The position numbers were made by a program, and so were the translations under genes. Positions 37,001 through 46,455 of a DNA stretch of 64,000 bases are shown here, in pieces. Location: assembly GCA_018389105.1 (NCBI GenBank), contig JACATO010000317.1, positions 4,769,501 to 4,833,500 of the forward strand. Reading direction: 5' to 3'. Each line of letters starts with the position of its first letter. Position 1 is the stretch's first letter. Under the pieces are notes generated by a model. It was not told the origin of the DNA and searched no databases. It saw nothing but the letters and a program-made list of their open reading frames with translations. The stretch comes from Nautilus pompilius. Lineage: Eukaryota; Mollusca; Cephalopoda; Nautilida; Nautilidae.

Positions 37001-39815
37001 AAAATGTTCCTGTCTTCCACCTCTTCAGTATCAACCTGTTCTTGCTCATGCATGGCTTGTTCTTTGTCGTCAAATATGTTGCCCAACACTTTCCTCCAAG
37101 ATCTTGACAAATTTTCTTCAGTCGCATTTGCCCATGCATCGGCGATCCAATACACACAGTCTTTTATGGTCACGGACTTCACTCTGTCTGGGATCGGAGT
37201 ATCGTCTGGGGCGCCCAAGATATGTCTCAAAAGATGCTTCTTGTACCGCCTCTTGAGAGGTTCCAACACACCTTGATCCATCGGCTGGATTACAGAAGTA
37301 GTATTGGCAGGCAAAAAAACAACACGTATGGCTCCGTCCTCCGTTATCAATTCATCTTCAGATGGATGAGCAGGGGCATTGTCTAACAGTAAGATGATCT
37401 TACATGGCACATTGTTTTCACGACAGTACTTTCTTAAAATGGGGACAAAATAATCAAAAAACCATTTCTTGAAAATATAGGCATCCATCCATGCATTCAC
37501 CTGCGAAAAATAGTGCACTGGTAGGTCATTGAGGTTGTCATTTTTAAAGCAATGAGATCTCTTTGGCTTATGTACGAAAGTGAATGGGATCTTGCATTTG
37601 CAACTGGCGTTAGCACAGCCCATAAACGTAACGCGATCCTTAGATGTTTTAAAGTTCTTGGCGGAGTTTTCCCCATGCAGGACAAGTGTTCTGGATGGCA
37701 TTAGTTTCCACCATAAACCGGTCTCGTCAGCATTGAAAAGTTGGTCACGGGTAAGCCCTTCATCTGTGATTGGTTTCCTCAGCTTTTCTTGAAATGGCAA
37801 AACTGCTGTTAAATCAGCTGAAAGGGATTCACCTTGTAAGTTCATAGCTTTCTTCAGCCATCCCGTACTTGCTTGAAATTTCTCATGGGTCTCAGGATAC
37901 AATTCTTTTGCGTATAATTTTGCCTTTTCCATCAGAATCGGTCCACTTATTGAAGCTCCCTTTGATCGTTGTTGAACCATCCATTTATAGCATGCTATAT
38001 CTACCTTTTCATATTTTGGCGTTGATATGTAAGACTTTTTTACATAATTTCCTGGAGCATCTGACGTTTCAACTTTTTTTTGTATTACATCCCGCTTATT
38101 CCAGATTGTAGAAACCGTTGATCTTGGCAGGCCAAACTGAAGGGCTACTGCTGCGAGAGATTTCGTTTTCCTTGCCTCGATCACTTTAAGCTTTAGGTCT
38201 ATACCGATACTAGTTCGCTTTCTAGGAGTTTTCGGCATCGTGACACGGACAGTGAAATTATTTTGCTGAATAAGTGAATGAATAGGCGGGTTCATATAAG
38301 ATTTTACGAACAAGACATCATGAGTTCACTCTATGCACGTTAATTGCAAAACCGTTCACATACAAACTCGGAGTATGCAAATGATGTTTACCGATGCGTG
38401 ACAAGCGTCATGTTTCAAATCGTCGAAGCGCGTGCGCAGCTAGGCTAGCAGTAAGCAATCGAGTGAGTGAATGGGTATGTAAATCTGATTTATTGACCTT
38501 TTATTCATTCGTTGATGACGTCATCGATTTCGTAAGTCATTACGTAAAATGGACGTTTTATTGTATCTAGTTTTTCATAGGCTATCAGCAACATTTTAAC
38601 AAAGATAATCGATTTTGTATAATCTTACCAATGTAAGGAGACATTAATCTTAAAGGGCATCAATAGTTACTTGTGTGTCAGTGGTCAGCACAACTAATAA
38701 CTTCCAGATTTTATGGAGCCATTTTCATTTATAGAGCAGAATAAATACATTTTTCAAATGAATAAATTTTGGCATAACAGAGAATATCAATCGATTTCAA
38801 ATTTCTTGGCTGTCAGATGGTTTAAAGTGTTTTAAAATGCAGATGCTGAATGATCTTTCAGTGGACTACAATCACTAAAATGCAGTTTAAAGGGGGGGGG
38901 AAACAATTCTGGTAAAATAGTATCATATGTATTTAAAATAGCGAGAAGCACAGAAAGTTGTCTTGCTCCATACAAACAGATTAACTTAGCTTTTAGTCCC
39001 ATGGAAAATAAGTTAATAATAATAATCAATTAATAAACATTATTTTGAAATTTCAATTTGTATGGAAGATTAACAGGTTTCTCTCTATTTTTTTTTCAAA
39101 GAAATTTTAAAAATTAGCATTTACTAAGCACTTCGCAGCACAAGGTGACCAAAACCAGTCAGCCTTTCCTCCTCACAGCTGCAGACCACACCCTTCCATA
39201 CCCCAAAGGTGGTGGTGATGCATTGGCTAATTAACTGGAAGCGAAATTTCTGACTGTAGCAACATTTTAAATGCAGCCTGGGTCAGCGTGAGCTTGGCAA
39301 TTATAGCAGCTGCTGTCCGCGCCATAATAGATGAGTTCCCACCCCACCTAAGTCGATAATAACCCCACCAAGGGGGCACTGTGATTAATATATACTACTG
39401 TTAACGATTGACAGACATCTTACGGTGGCGCGCCTCCACTCACTCTCACCTTATAGCTGAAGTACAGCTCGGAGGACTGCGGGGTTTTGACGACGTTCGG
39501 ACGCAGGGAGGTCCTGCTGTTGGTGCTGTGGCGGCTGTACACACTCCCGGGGCGGGCGGACCTGTCGAAGTTACCGGTGCCGGGGTCGGACGAGGAGAGG
39601 GGCACCGCCTTTCCACCGACCTGCTGCTGCTGCTGCTGCGCCTCTTCCGCGGCCGACATCTCTCGACCCGTCGTCCCCTCCTCGATGCTCAGAGTCGCTC
39701 CGACAAACTGCCCCTCTTGGGTCGGCTTCTCGTCGTCCAGGTGCTCCTCGCTCATGTTTCGGCTGGCGGACGAGTGCACGTTCGCATTGGTGACATCAGC
39801 GGGGGAAGCCGACAT
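34080..39815 (-). CDS. TPRG1L: TPRG1L-like hSac2-domain protein (Mover family)
   Basis: Four exons on the minus strand join in frame: 39815-39450, 35896-35805, 34917-34741 and 34425-34080 (TAA), 326 residues in all; human TPRG1L has about 272. All borders are AG/GT with matching phases. The N-terminal exon is low complexity (about 120 residues, Ser/Glu rich, a six-Gln run). The rest matches the hSac2 domain: AFQGAWILTEISHWDSENER (human SAWLLTEIDHWNNEKER), KYNFITKAVLEYKRV, RWNPWCSDIPSVTLAHHP (human RWNPWSTDVPYATFTEHP), SILIDSYVSIASIIYN (human PLLIETYVGLMSFINN). In vertebrates this protein sits on synaptic vesicles and modulates release probability; the role here is unknown. Intron 1 contains the Tigger element. 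It is divergent from MICOS10 and convergent with WRAP73. TPRG1, the paralogue, is an alternative name; the neighbourhood favours TPRG1L. Confidence 0.92.
34918..35804 (-). other. TPRG1L intron 2
   Basis: Intron between the 35805-35896 and 34741-34917 exons, donor GTAAGTAC and acceptor TTTTTCAACCAG on the minus strand. AT-rich, no repeat recognised. Intron 3 (34426-34740) is similar and short. Confidence 0.8.
36188..38563 (-). mobile_element. Intact Tigger (pogo superfamily) transposon inside TPRG1L intron 1
   Basis: Terminal inverted repeats of 23 bp start CAGTAAAACGTCCATTTTAC on the left (36188-36210) and are mirrored at 38541-38563 with one mismatch. Both ends are flanked by TA (36186-36187, 38564-38565). 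The single transposase gene fills the interior on the minus strand, has no stop or frameshift, and needs removal of one short intron. Nearly identical ends plus an undamaged gene point to a recent insertion and possible activity. The element is in the same orientation as its host gene TPRG1L. Confidence 0.95.
36492..38238 (-). CDS. Tigger transposase, two exons, apparently intact
   Basis: Exon 1 is 38238-36853 (462 codons) and exon 2 is 36740-36492 (82 codons plus stop); the 112-bp intron has GTGAGT and TTTCAG borders and keeps phase 0, giving 544 residues. I start at MPKTPRKRTSIGIDLK (38238), the usual family start; an in-frame Met at 38313 would add 25 residues. Order of parts: psq-type helix-turn-helix (about 10-55), CENP-B-type second DNA-binding helix region (about 75-140), then the DDE nuclease with NADETGLWW, LLLDNAPAHP and QPMDQGV carrying the three Asp. 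Exon 2 begins with an eight-Asp run and ends near QGKITLFF (523-530), a perfect PIP-box pattern for PCNA binding. Without splicing, exon 1 runs into the intron and stops after 23 more residues. It acts on DNA in the nucleus, cutting at the element ends. Confidence 0.92.
38566..39449 (-). other. TPRG1L intron 1, part nearest exon 1
   Basis: No exon or transposon recognised. GC rises toward 39150-39450 near the promoter end of the gene. A G run lies at 38891-38900. Confidence 0.5.
39621..39638 (-). repeat. Trinucleotide repeat coding for poly-Gln in TPRG1L exon 1
   Basis: Six CTG units on the plus strand read as six CAG (Gln) codons in the TPRG1L frame, about residues 60-65 of the disordered N-terminal region. 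Confidence 0.9.
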
Positions 39816-40506
39816 CTTGCCTTTTTTTGTTTACCGATCACCTCCGGAATACGTGTGCCTGACGTCACCCTCGTTCTCGCATCTCGGAAAAGCCTCGTCC
39901 CCCCCCCCCCCGAGTACAACAATAAGGGTTCCTTTGTTACCGAAAACCCGCTCCGCAGCATCTTTCACTCCAAATATCGCTGCAAGGAAGCGTTATCCTG
40001 ATGCGGTTGATAATTCGGAGAAAATTAAATAAGAATGTTAAGAGTTGTCTCCCTTAGAGCGTATTCGGAAAATTGTCCCACTCTCTCTCTCTTTTTTTAA
40101 TCAACTAAACTGTTTTGAAATAAAGAATTTGCTTTAGGTTGGTGGAGTAGACAGAGCTTCCGGTGCCTTTAGTCGCCGTTTGTACGCGAAATACGACCTG
40201 GCAGACTCCCCTTTACTGTAGAATGCAAAAGGATTTAAAACAAAAAACAGGCACGCGCGCACACACGGAAAGCCATTATTTCGACTTCTTTTTCCATTTG
40301 CTTTATTTTCAGATGTCCGGGAAAGCAATGATTTCGAATCCCTTCAGACTAATATAGTTAGCGCCAAACATGATTTAGTAAATAATAATTTTACTTTGAA
40401 ATAAATAAAACTTTACTTACGCCTGTGTGAAGAATGAACGACGAGCTAAAAATTTCTTTTCGTTTTGCTAAGCCCGGCAAGAGTCCGTCGTTTTAGAAGT
40501 GGCAAC
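39816..40506. promoter_or_regulatory. Divergent promoter between TPRG1L and MICOS10
   Basis: The two start codons are 691 bp apart and point away from each other. The interval is CpG-containing near the TPRG1L side, has a C run at 39899-39911, a CT run near 40080, and a perfect CRE. No TATA box in an obvious position was seen for either gene. Open frames here on both strands look like chance. Confidence 0.65.
39860..39867. promoter_or_regulatory. CRE palindrome TGACGTCA in the TPRG1L/MICOS10 promoter
   Basis: Perfect 8-bp CREB/ATF site 45 bp upstream of the TPRG1L start codon, within the divergent promoter. Exact CRE copies near start sites are often functional; that is not shown here. Confidence 0.5.
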
Positions 40507-40513
40507 ATGGCGG
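40504..40513 (+). promoter_or_regulatory. YY1-like AACATGGCGG over the MICOS10 start codon
   Basis: Matches the AANATGGCGG pattern often found at the start of nuclear genes for mitochondrial proteins, and also gives a good translation-start context (A at -3, G at +4). Confidence 0.45.
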
Positions 40514-43500
40514 ATCGTGTACAGTCGGAGAATGTCCTTGGTGAAAAGTTTGATCACTGTGTCTCTGATGCGCTTGTAAAGACAGGTGAATGCATCCCTC
40601 CCACCCCTGTCTATATTAAGTGATCTTTTCTGGTTACATTTTTAAGAATTCCCGTGTTGCGAATAATGAGTTCAGCTGTTAATAATACGCTATCTGTCGG
40701 TGGCTTTAGTAGAGAGAGGGGTCAAGTTTTTGGGAATATCGTACATTCAAAATTTTTCCTTCTGTCTTTGCATCTTCGGTCATTTCTTGGTTTTTATAGG
40801 ATTGTTAAATTGATTGAATATATACGTTCAGATCTTGCGCATCGAGAGCTGTATAAACCCGACAATTGTGTGAATAAAGTGAAAGTGCTTACAACCAATA
40901 CAGTAATTTAAGCAAATAATAAATAGCAAGTAACCGCAGAAGTTATTTGAAAATAGATTAATTATTCTTCCAAAAAATGAAAGTACCACTAAAAGTGCAA
41001 TGCACTATATATTCGGCAGCGTTTAGTCCCGAATATAGTATATCACAGTAAGACTTTTCTTTTGGTCAGATGTAGTGGACTTTAAAATTTTCATTTGATA
41101 TGTACTTTTGTATCTCCTGTAGTTTATTTTATATATTTTATGCAAAAATAAAATAAAATAAATTTTTAATCAACTCACGTGTTAACGTATTTCTACTATC
41201 AAAGATAAATCTTGATTCTTATTGCTTGTAGAATGTCACTAACTGACCTATGACTTGATTTAATTTACATCGTTGATTGCATTTATCTGCATCATTTTTA
41301 TTTATTCCCTTCCAATTTTCAACAGTAGAGTCCTGCAATTTTATGCATTTTTCTAAGCCTCTGAACCAGTGAGATTTAGTTACGGGCTGCTTTTACCTCA
41401 TCCAATTTATACATAGAATGTCATCGTTCAGTTACAAAGAAGATATCTTGGAAATTTTTTAAAGAAGCTTTATAAAATGATTAGTAACATCTTTAGCCTT
41501 AGTTAAGAAGAAAGAATAAAGCTCCATTTGCCTAGTTTAGCATAATTTTGAGGTGATATTATTTAAGATTTTAAAATTTCGATTTATATGGATGTTTTGA
41601 CACTAGGAAGTGTTTCTTTACTAATCCATTGCCAAATTGGGTAGTGGAAACAGTGTGCTCACTTTTCAAGAGAACTATAATTTTTATGACTTTTCAGTCT
41701 GTCTACATCTGTATTTTAAAATGCATCAGCATCAAAGAGAAGCTTAAGGGAGATGGAAGTAATTATGCAAATGATCTGAAGCTTCTAATATTTTACTTTT
41801 AATTATCATGATTATTACCAAATTTATAATTGCTACTGAACATGGATTATTCATGATTCTTATGGTAACATTTTTATTTTCTTTTATTAATGTTTGTTTT
41901 CTTTTTGCAGTTGCAGGGCTTGGTCTGGGTATAGTGTTCTCTGTGACTTTCTTTCGAAGTAAGCATACAATTTAATTAGTTGACAAAATTTTTTTTTTTT
42001 GTAAATAAAACAATTGAAGAAGAAAATTGGGTTGACAGATTTCTATTTTGTGATGCCGATTATTTTGATACATATAAATTATTTTTTCTACAGTGAATAA
42101 GACACTAAATTATGGAAAAACCTGAACTTTTGTGAGCTTTGTATTCAGCTTTATTAAAGTAAAGCAATGAGACAAAAATAGAATAGCAACAAATATCCAA
42201 AGAAAAAAAAATTAGGTTACAGGTTGATCTGTGTAGCAAAAAAAAAAAATATATTTAATGTAAACAATGTTTTCACCTGTATGGATCTTGTTATAGCTCT
42301 AGTATAGAATTTTATTTTGTTTAAAAAAGAAAACTAAATTTTGTCAGTTATAAGGCTTTATTTTTTAATAAACAATGTAAGATTGTTTTTTTCCTTTTAA
42401 TGATTCAGTATCTTGAAGTGTAGCAAGCAGTTTGAAGTGAAAACTTGGTTATAGGAAATTTTTTTAAAAAAAGTTTTACAAAAGTATGAAATATTAATTT
42501 AGCATGGTTGTAAGCTATGCCTTACTCCATTCTAGGGCGACCCTGGCCTGTGGCATTTGGAACTGGTATTGGTATAGGAATGGCATACTCCAACTGCCAA
42601 CATGAGATTATGAATGTTCATAATATACCTGGGAAGTTTATAAAGGTGAGACTGGGTTTTTTTTGTTTATATTTTTATAAGGTGTCTGTTGTTAATAGGT
42701 AACTTTCCTACAAACAAAGTTAATCAAGAAATTTGTTATTAATGGGTATATTAATATATGATTTTCAGTGTATTAAAATTTTAATATATATATATAGTGT
42801 TCTGCTCTAATAGTTTTGTCTCTTGTTATTGCATTGTTAATTTGTTTCAGAATATGGCAAATAAACACAAATGATAGTGAAATTCTTTGTTAGTACTAGA
42901 TTGAACCACTTTTTGCAGCATGAAGAGCTTTCTACACTGACTGGCAATGATCAATGAACTTTTGTGTTGTAATTGGTCCAGGTTCAATATTTGTGTGAGC
43001 TTTAATTTCATGGTTTTGTCAGGATATGAATGGGTGGTTCTCAGAAGACAAATCCCTCGTGTGCTCAGGTTGGATTTGACAGCAAGAGAACCTTGACAGT
43101 AATGCTGCACATTTCTTGTGGTGTCATTGTTGAGGACCTAGGATGCTGCTGTAGCAGTAACATTGGTCACAGATCCAAGATCTTTAGCAATCTGTTATTG
43201 ACTCTGGAAAGACTTATGGTAAATAGAGAAATTTCAATGGGACAGCATATGTTTAGCATGAAGATAGTGCATGCCGATTATCTGTCTTTGTAGATGTTTA
43301 ATATATACATAATCACACCTGAAATTTATAAATATTGGTCAGATGCATTCATTCATAGGGGTTGCCAAATTAATGTGGTAAGGCACTGTATATGTACATC
43401 AGCATTTATTCTTCTGTTCCACCAGTCAAGTGGTGGTTGAAACGAATGATGACAAGATGTACATCTTTTTCAAGTTTGTTTGGTTTTAAATCTCCAATTT

Positions 43501-46455
43501 CATATTAATTTTGGGAGTTATTTTTAAGGGGTTAGTTATTACTATCTCTTATAAAATAATTTAGAAAAAACTCTGTGCATTTGTTATAGTCGTCATAATT
43601 ATATATACTCTCATCCTTAAAAATTATTATTTTTGTTTCTTTTCTTATTTAATTTTTTTTTTTTTTTACTTTTCTGATTTTAGGGAAATAATTTTCAGTA
43701 ACTATATTTGAGCTATTGTTTTAATCAAAGGTAATTTTAATGCTTTTAATAGAATTAATTTTTTGAAAGAGTTTTCTCCCTTACCACAATTCTTTTAGGT
43801 ACTGCTGATGCAGCTTTCAAACAATATTTAGCAGAGTAAAAAGAGTGGAAATTAAATGGATATTTACTGGTCAATATGTTGGTATTAAAGGGGTGATTTT
43901 TGTTTCAACATCTAAAGTTTTTTTTGATTTTGTGAATTTACTAAATTTTAAAATCATGAATGCAGTTAGTTTTGGGGAAAGCCTAACATAACCAGTAGAT
44001 ACAGCAAATTCTTGGGTTACATGACGCTCGACATACGTAAATTCGAGGATACGTAAAAGCCCACTGAAAGATATCAGAGAATTTCGAACTGCTAAATTCT
44101 TTATGTACATTCAAATTTGTGTACTACTTGTAATTGCGCAGTGGTGGCAGGTGGCCATGTGGTCCCCGCATCCCTCTCTCACTGCATCTTTGTATCTCAG
44201 TCTCATGTGTTTATCTGCATCTCGAGTGTTGGTGATCCACAAGCCTCCACTTTGCATGAGGGTTTTGTGTAACTTTGCTGTTGCAATCATGAGCTGGCGT
44301 ACAGGTAACATGAAAGGTACGATTACACTTGAGGAAAAAGAGGACATTATTAATAAATATGAGGGTGGACTTGGTTTAACTGCCATTGCACATACCGTGG
44401 GGATGGCCATGTCAATGATAAACACGATTGTGAAGGATAAGGATAGCATAAAAGAACATACAAAAGGATCTTCCCCGATGAAAGCAACACTCTGGCTTAA
44501 TTGAGGAAATGGAAAATTATTAACTTCATGGTTTGGAGACCAAACCCAGGATTGTGCACCACTCAGCCTCAAGTTTATCCAGGCAAAAGCCAAGAGTTTC
44601 TACAAAGACTTAAGGTGAAAAAAGGTGTAACTGAGATTTCAATTGTAGAAAGTTACGGATGGTTTAATCGGTAAATTGCTCATGCAAGCCTGCATAACAT
44701 GAAAGTTAGTGGTGGGAACACTATTGCTGAAGAAGATGTGGCCAAAGAATTTTCTATTATGGTGGCTGAGATTATTGATGAGGGAGGGTATTTTCCCGAA
44801 TAAGTGATTAATGTTGATGAGACAGGATTATTTTGGAAGAATATGCCAGAACGGACCTACATTGGGAAGGATGAGAAGACGATGCCTGGTTTTAAGGTGG
44901 CAAAGGACAGCCTTATGTTGATGAATGGGGGCAATGCGGAGGATGATTTCAAGCTCAAACCTCTGCTAGTGTACCACGCCAAGAATCCGCAGCTCTTCTG
45001 GGGCATCTTTAAAGGTTCCCTTCCTGTGATTTGGAAGTCCCAATGACAATGCCTGGGTGAAAAGGCACACTCTCGAGGAGTGGTTCTGGGACCACCTGAT
45101 TCCTGAGTTGAAGGAAAATTGCAGGGAAAAGATCATTCCCTTCAAGATACTGCTCATCCTCATTAATTCCCTCGGTCACCCACCAACCCTCAATGATTAC
45201 CATCTGGACATCAAGATGGTGTACCTTCCGGTAAACACAAATCCATTTTGCAGCTGAACCAGGGGGTCATCACAACTAAGGCCTACTACCTCTGCTGCAC
45301 ATTTTCCCAGGCTATCAAGGCTACCGATGAGAAGAGGAAGACACTGAGGGTGTTATGGAGGGGCTACAATATCCTTCATGCCACCAGGAACATTACAGCA
45401 GCATGGGACGAGGTCAAGACAATTAATATGAATGGTGTCTGGATGAAAGTCTGCCCTCAGTTCGTCCATGACTTCAAGAGCTTTATGGACACTGTCAACG
45501 AAGTGTCCAAAAAAAGTCGTCAACTTAAGGCATTCACAGGAGCTCTTGAATGAAGACCTGACGAAGTTGGAGTCCTAGAAGGATGCCCTGAAGAAGACCC
45601 TGCTGACAAAGAACATCGAAAGTTTACAACAAAGCAAAGGGGTTATCCAATACCTTGAGGTTGGTTGATGCTGGACTGGCTGCTCTTGAGGAGATGGATA
45701 CGAACGTGGAAAGACTGAGTAAATATAGCAGGATAATTCAAGATAGATTATTCTGCTACAAAATCATTTATGAAGAAAATAACCGAGCAGCTGTTCAATG
45801 GATCCTCAATGTCTTCTTTAACAAGGTTGATAAACCTTCTAGTACTTCCTTTGAAATACCTGAAGCGTCAACCTCCACCACCCCAACTCTTCATCTCGCC
45901 AGTCACTGCCTCCCGACCATCAGCACTTCATATACCTGAGTCCGTAACTGCTGAGCCTGATGGCCCTAAGGAAGAGCAGCTTTCACTGGTTACAGTTTTG
46001 GATCTTTCAAAATTATACAATAATTTGGCTATTTGTGAGTTTTTTCATATGCAGGAATAATTACTATACATTAAAACCTACAGGAGTGTTCATTGGGGAA
46101 AAAATATGTGGCAACTTTTTTTATAATTTGCAATAAATAGTAATTTGGGGATTTTTTTGTTGTTTTTTTTTAAGAAGCTGTGTTGACTCTATTAATACCA
46201 GTGTAGCTGGCTGGCTTTGAGACTGTAAAACCAGTAGCTGAGTCTCAGTTTATCCATCTCCAGTATTCAGCTGGTAGACTGCTTGGAATTGTGGCTTGTA
46301 ATTATACATATGTAAATAAAAGTACTCTTCTGTGTATTTTTTTTTTTAATATCCAAGTCTTGATCAAATCTTTTTATGCTTTGACTGCCTATATCTTCCC
46401 CATTTTTCTGTTTCAGCTGCGTGATGGTAGACAAACACCTGCCACTGATACATAG
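40507..46455 (+). CDS. MICOS10: MICOS10 (Mic10/MINOS1), cristae junction subunit
   Basis: Mic10 oligomerises in the inner mitochondrial membrane and bends it at crista junctions as part of MICOS. Exons: 40507-40585, 41911-41958, 42536-42645 and probably 46417-46455. The first three are certain: MADRVQSENVLGEKFDHCVS, then GLGLGIVFSVTFFRRRPWPV and AFGTGIGIGMAYSNCQHE, matching human FGLGIVFSLTFF and FGSGMGLGMAYSNCQH. Both membrane segments have the glycine GxGxGxG-type motifs needed for oligomerisation. The last exon is inferred: phase 0 donor at 42646, a strong pyrimidine tract and CAG at 46416, and a tail LRDGRQTPATDT then TAG. A competing acceptor at 42850 would give NMANKHK then stop. The favoured protein is 91 residues, near the human 78. 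It shares a promoter region with TPRG1L. Confidence 0.9.
40586..41910 (+). other. MICOS10 intron 1
   Basis: AT-rich. An imperfect inverted repeat (ACTATATATTCGG / CCGAATATAGT) lies at 41005-41040. The short intron 2 (41959-42535) shows only A/T tracts. Confidence 0.7.
42850..43388 (-). pseudogene. Tc1-like element remnant in MICOS10 intron 3
   Basis: On the minus strand the sequence starts CAGTGCCTTACCACATTAAT next to a TA (43389-43390), like a Tc1 terminal repeat. Further in, QQIAKDLGSVTNV near 43180 resembles the helix-turn-helix of Tc1 transposases (QRQIAKDLGVSQ). No catalytic blocks remain and the other end is not found. Confidence 0.45.
44002..46070 (+). pseudogene. Degenerate Tigger element in MICOS10 intron 3
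   Basis: Starts after TA with CAGCAAATTCTTGGGTTACA and contains CGTAAATTCG-type subterminal repeats like other Tiggers. The plus strand holds pieces of one transposase in shifting frames: LEEKEDIINKYEGG (44328), INVDETGLFWKNMPERTYIG (44807, first Asp), LKPLLVYHAKNPQ (44955), IPFKILLILINSLGHPP (45140, where the expected Asp is lost), a decayed VYLPVNTN block (45218), then a C-terminal part to about 45940. Several stops and shifts make it dead. The right end could not be matched to the left. It belongs to a different Tigger subfamily from the intact copy. Confidence 0.88.

Noticed and set aside
36833..37276. Plus-strand frames across the Tigger transposase
   Set aside because: Antisense shadows of the real minus-strand transposase.
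39408..40032. Long plus-strand frames opposite TPRG1L exon 1
   Set aside because: They are produced by the GC-rich, stop-poor first exon and promoter; the minus-strand frame has the splice donor and joins to conserved exons.
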